Assembly (NCBI RefSeq): GCF_030348505.1
Contig: NZ_JAUCFJ010000002.1
Location: 376,001-440,000 of the forward strand
DNA length: 64,000 nucleotides
Direction of reading: 5' to 3'
From: Lysinibacillus sp. G4S2
GTDB taxonomy: Bacteria; Bacillota; Bacilli; Bacillales_A; Planococcaceae
Made by a program: the position numbers and the translations under genes. The first letter of the stretch is position 1, and the number at the start of each line of letters is the position of its first letter. Positions 61,781 through 64,000 of the stretch are shown here, piece by piece. The notes under the pieces were generated by a model. It saw only the letters and a list, made by a program, of their open reading frames with translations, had not been told where the DNA came from and ran no database searches.

Positions 61781-62743
61781 ATGAAAAAGAAATTATTTAT
61801 TACGCGTAAGTTCCCGACGCATATAGTTGAGCCGTTAAAAGAGTATTATGATATCGAACAATGGGAGGAGGAGGAAATTGTTATACCGCGGGAAAAACTA
61901 TTGGCAGCTGCCGCAGATTGTGAAGTACTGTGGGTAACGCTTGCTGACCAAGTCGATGAAGAGTTATTATTACACGCACCCAATTTAAAACTCGTGACCA
62001 ATTTAGCAGTTGGATTTAATAATATTGATATTAATGCTTTGCGTAAGCGCGGAATAATGGCCACAAATACGCCAGGAGTTTTAACAAATACAACTGCTGA
62101 TTTTGTCATGGGATTATTGCTTGCGACTGCTCGTAGAATACCAGAAAGCGAACGATATTTACGTGAGGGTAAATGGAAAAGCTGGTATCCAATGCAATTA
62201 GTAGGTAAAGATGTTTCAGGAGCTACTATAGGAATTATTGGCATGGGGCGTATTGGCCAGGCTGTTGCAAGACGAGCAAAAGGTTTCGATATGAAAATTT
62301 TATATAACAATCGTAGACGTCGCCATGAGGCAGAAGAAATGTATGGATTTCAGTATGTATCGTTAGAGGAACTTTTAAAGCAATCGGATTTTGTTGTTAT
62401 TATGACACCTTATAATAATGATACGGTAGGTCTTATAGGAGCAGAGGAACTTGCTATAATGAAGGATGACGCGGTGTTAATCAACGCATCGCGTGGTGGC
62501 ATTATCGAGGAGGACGCACTTTATGAAACTTTGAAAAGTGGTAAGCTGTGGGCAGCAGGTCTAGATGTATTTGAACATGAACCCATTGCGCTGGATCATC
62601 CATTATTAACGTTGCCAAATGTTATAGCACTTCCACATATCGGTAGTGCATCGCTTCAAACTAGAACTGCTATGCTGATGCTGAATGTCAATGCTCTTAT
62701 TGCATATGGGCAGGGCAAGGCTCCGTCGAATCGAATTGATTAA
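61781..62743 (+). CDS. D-2-hydroxyacid dehydrogenase (glyoxylate/hydroxypyruvate reductase type)
   Basis: A 320-residue enzyme of the GyaR/GhrB group: LVTNLAVGFNNIDI and TPGVLTNTTADFVMGLLLA, NAD loop IIGMGRIGQAVARRAKGF, catalytic Arg in INASRGGIIEEDAL, Glu in LDVFEHEP and His in LPHIGSAS. It interconverts glyoxylate or hydroxypyruvate with the hydroxyacid. ATG 61781 has AGAGGGGTG upstream. Exact substrate uncertain. Confidence 0.9.
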   Translation: MKKKLFITRKFPTHIVEPLKEYYDIEQWEEEEIVIPREKLLAAAADCEVLWVTLADQVDEELLLHAPNLKLVTNLAVGFNNIDINALRKRGIMATNTPGVLTNTTADFVMGLLLATARRIPESERYLREGKWKSWYPMQLVGKDVSGATIGIIGMGRIGQAVARRAKGFDMKILYNNRRRRHEAEEMYGFQYVSLEELLKQSDFVVIMTPYNNDTVGLIGAEELAIMKDDAVLINASRGGIIEEDALYETLKSGKLWAAGLDVFEHEPIALDHPLLTLPNVIALPHIGSASLQTRTAMLMLNVNALIAYGQGKAPSNRID

Positions 62744-62839
62744 TCACACTGAATAACAGATGGAGGTGCCTTTTTGCCACGAAGCGTGAGGGAAACGATT
62801 GTCCGTAGTGGAAATCCATTGTTTTATTCATCTATAAGA

Positions 62840-62875
62840 AAAGGAGCACATCGTAACTAGATGAGCTCCTTTTGT
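62840..62875. terminator. Terminator at convergent ends
   Basis: AAAGGAGCACATC / GATGAGCTCCTTTT stem (two mismatches), T-rich on both strands. Confidence 0.7.
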
Positions 62876-62901
62876 TATGAACAATAGTAGAAATGCGTCT
62901 A

Positions 62902-63702
62902 TTATTTATTAAACATATCAAATAAACCGCCGATACCGCCTTCACCTCTAGATTGACCGCCACCGCCTTGAGAAATTGGTGCTGCAGCGAAGACACGGCT
63001 TGCTAAACGGCTAAATGGTAATGATTGAATCCAAACTTTACCTGGACCTTTTAATGTAGCGAAGAAGATACCTTCACCACCGAACAATGCAGTTTTTACG
63101 CCACCAACCATTTCGATATTGTAATCTACATCGGATGTCATAGCAACTAAGCAACCTGTATCAACACGTAATACTTCACCAGGTTGTAGAGTCTTTTCGT
63201 GAATTGCTCCACCTGCATGTACAAAAGCCATGCCATCTCCTTCAAGCTTTTGCATAATAAAGCCTTCACCACCGAAGAACCCTACACCGATTTTCTTCTG
63301 GAATTCTACACCAACAGAAACTCCTTTTGCGGCAGCTAAAAATGCATCTTTTTGACAAATGATTTTTCCGTTTAATTGACTTAAATCCATTGGAATAATC
63401 TTACCAGGGTATGGAGCAGCAAAATACACATGACGTTTACCTGAACCAACGTTCGTAAATGTTGTCATAAATAAGCTTTCACCTGTAATTAGGCGTTTTC
63501 CAGCTCCAAATAATTTCCCCATAAGACCACTATCTTGGCTTCCATTTGAACCGTCACCAAAGATGGTTTCCATATGGATAGAATCGTCCAACATCATTAA
63601 AGCTCCAGCTTCAGCTACCACTGTTTCCTGTGGATCAAGCTCAACTTGTACGTATTGCATATCATCGCCATATAATTTGTAGTCAATTTCATGATTATTC
63701 AT
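62902..63702 (-). CDS. AIM24 / TIGR00266-family protein
   Basis: A 266-residue beta-rich protein: MQYVQVELDPQETVVAEAGAL at the start, FGAGKRLITGESLFMTTFTN, GKRHVYFAAPYPGKIIPMDL and PGEVLRVDTGCLVAMTSDVD; it ends in a Gly-rich tail (GGGGQSRGEGG). The family forms a trimeric double-stranded beta-helix and its function is unknown in bacteria. ATG 63702 has GGAGGAAT upstream. Confidence 0.88.
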   Translation of the reverse strand: MNNHEIDYKLYGDDMQYVQVELDPQETVVAEAGALMMLDDSIHMETIFGDGSNGSQDSGLMGKLFGAGKRLITGESLFMTTFTNVGSGKRHVYFAAPYPGKIIPMDLSQLNGKIICQKDAFLAAAKGVSVGVEFQKKIGVGFFGGEGFIMQKLEGDGMAFVHAGGAIHEKTLQPGEVLRVDTGCLVAMTSDVDYNIEMVGGVKTALFGGEGIFFATLKGPGKVWIQSLPFSRLASRVFAAAPISQGGGGQSRGEGGIGGLFDMFNK

Positions 63703-64000
63703 AATAGGATTCCTCCAAAAAAGTAATTTTGTTATATATACGATTATAATTCACATTAGTTTCAATGTATAATTATTTAATTTAGAAAAAAAGGGAATAA
63801 GCTAGGAAATGTCGAATATAAAAAACTAGAATGTGTATTTTTTATTTAGCTAAAGATTTTTGTGATTGTTTCTCCAATGCTCACAAAAGACTTCCATCAG
63901 TGACCCTACATCCGTGTTTAGCTAAAAGAAAATAAAGTCTCTGGCGATTGTCATCGACGTTGTTAAACCGAAAGCATGCCCTGCAGATTGTCATTTGTTG
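63703..64000. other. Upstream region of the AIM24 gene to the window edge
   Basis: AT-rich to about 63850, then GC-richer. No frame with a start site; a gene could begin beyond the edge. Confidence 0.3.

Overview
The window reads as chromosome of a low-GC Gram-positive, spore-former-type Bacillota, most like Lysinibacillus or a close relative. The evidence is AT-rich coding sequence, strong AGGAGG-type ribosome sites, lipoprotein signals, an S-layer (SLH) anchored surface protein, Bacillaceae-type gene families (YozG/DUF2975, NhaC, YhhN, PepT, TAXI-TRAP), a SAM riboswitch, and many copies of a GCGAAAGCGAAGCG-rich intergenic repeat that I associate with Lysinibacillus. The genus is inference from content, not from a marker gene. 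No rRNA, tRNA or CRISPR array was seen.

Layout. 1-2.2 kb: end of a NupC nucleoside transporter and a DUF2975/HTH/DUF3955 membrane-regulator unit. 2.4-11.4 kb: an accessory and decaying stretch with a small caspase-like protein, a broken XRE / ImmA-IrrE / PIN cassette interrupted by an IS4-family element with 9-bp target duplications, then frameshifted PhnA-, YfbR-type HD- and DUF2269-like genes, a possible structured RNA and a 37-bp repeat array. 11.4-15.8 kb: a 7TMR-DISM hybrid kinase and a REC-BTAD response regulator. 16-25.5 kb: secreted LysM-3D protein, SodC lipoprotein, TAXI-TRAP transporter, a large SLH surface protein and a 47-codon small gene. 25.7-31.8 kb: M20 deacylase, NhaC antiporter, regulator, enolase-superfamily racemase and GNAT acyltransferase, which together look like a D- to L-amino-acid conversion pathway. 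32-34.5 kb: a remnant DUF4365-type nuclease and an intact XRE / ImmA-IrrE / PIN cassette, the working counterpart of the broken one. 34.9-36.3 kb: FhuF-like iron reductase, and a perfect Fur box over a promoter that drives only a short, terminator-ended transcript. 36.3-47.8 kb: metabolic and transport genes (GNAT, EmrE-type exporter, PepT, YhhN, NfsA, CoA-transferase, SLC13 carrier, PlsY). 48-52.1 kb: SAM riboswitch-MetY, a gene of unknown function with a structured leader, and a short homoserine dehydrogenase. 52.1-64 kb: small HTH protein, DMT exporter, OmpR-type two-component system with an overlooked small membrane gene inside it, acyl-CoA dehydrogenase, metallophosphoesterase, UppP, 2-hydroxyacid dehydrogenase and an AIM24/TIGR00266 protein.

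Main points of interest. (1) A three-gene XRE / COG2856 metallopeptidase / PIN-nuclease module occurs twice in the same order, once intact and once decayed; it is a good candidate for a toxin-antitoxin or defence system. (2) Intergenic arrays of at least four unrelated sequences share the same 21-bp period and an ATC(G/C) core. (3) There is a candidate Fur-controlled small RNA. (4) The first kinase module of the hybrid sensor has lost its phospho-accepting His and a key Asn. (5) Frameshifts are concentrated in 4.6-10.7 kb, so the sequence there needs checking before the pseudogenes are believed.
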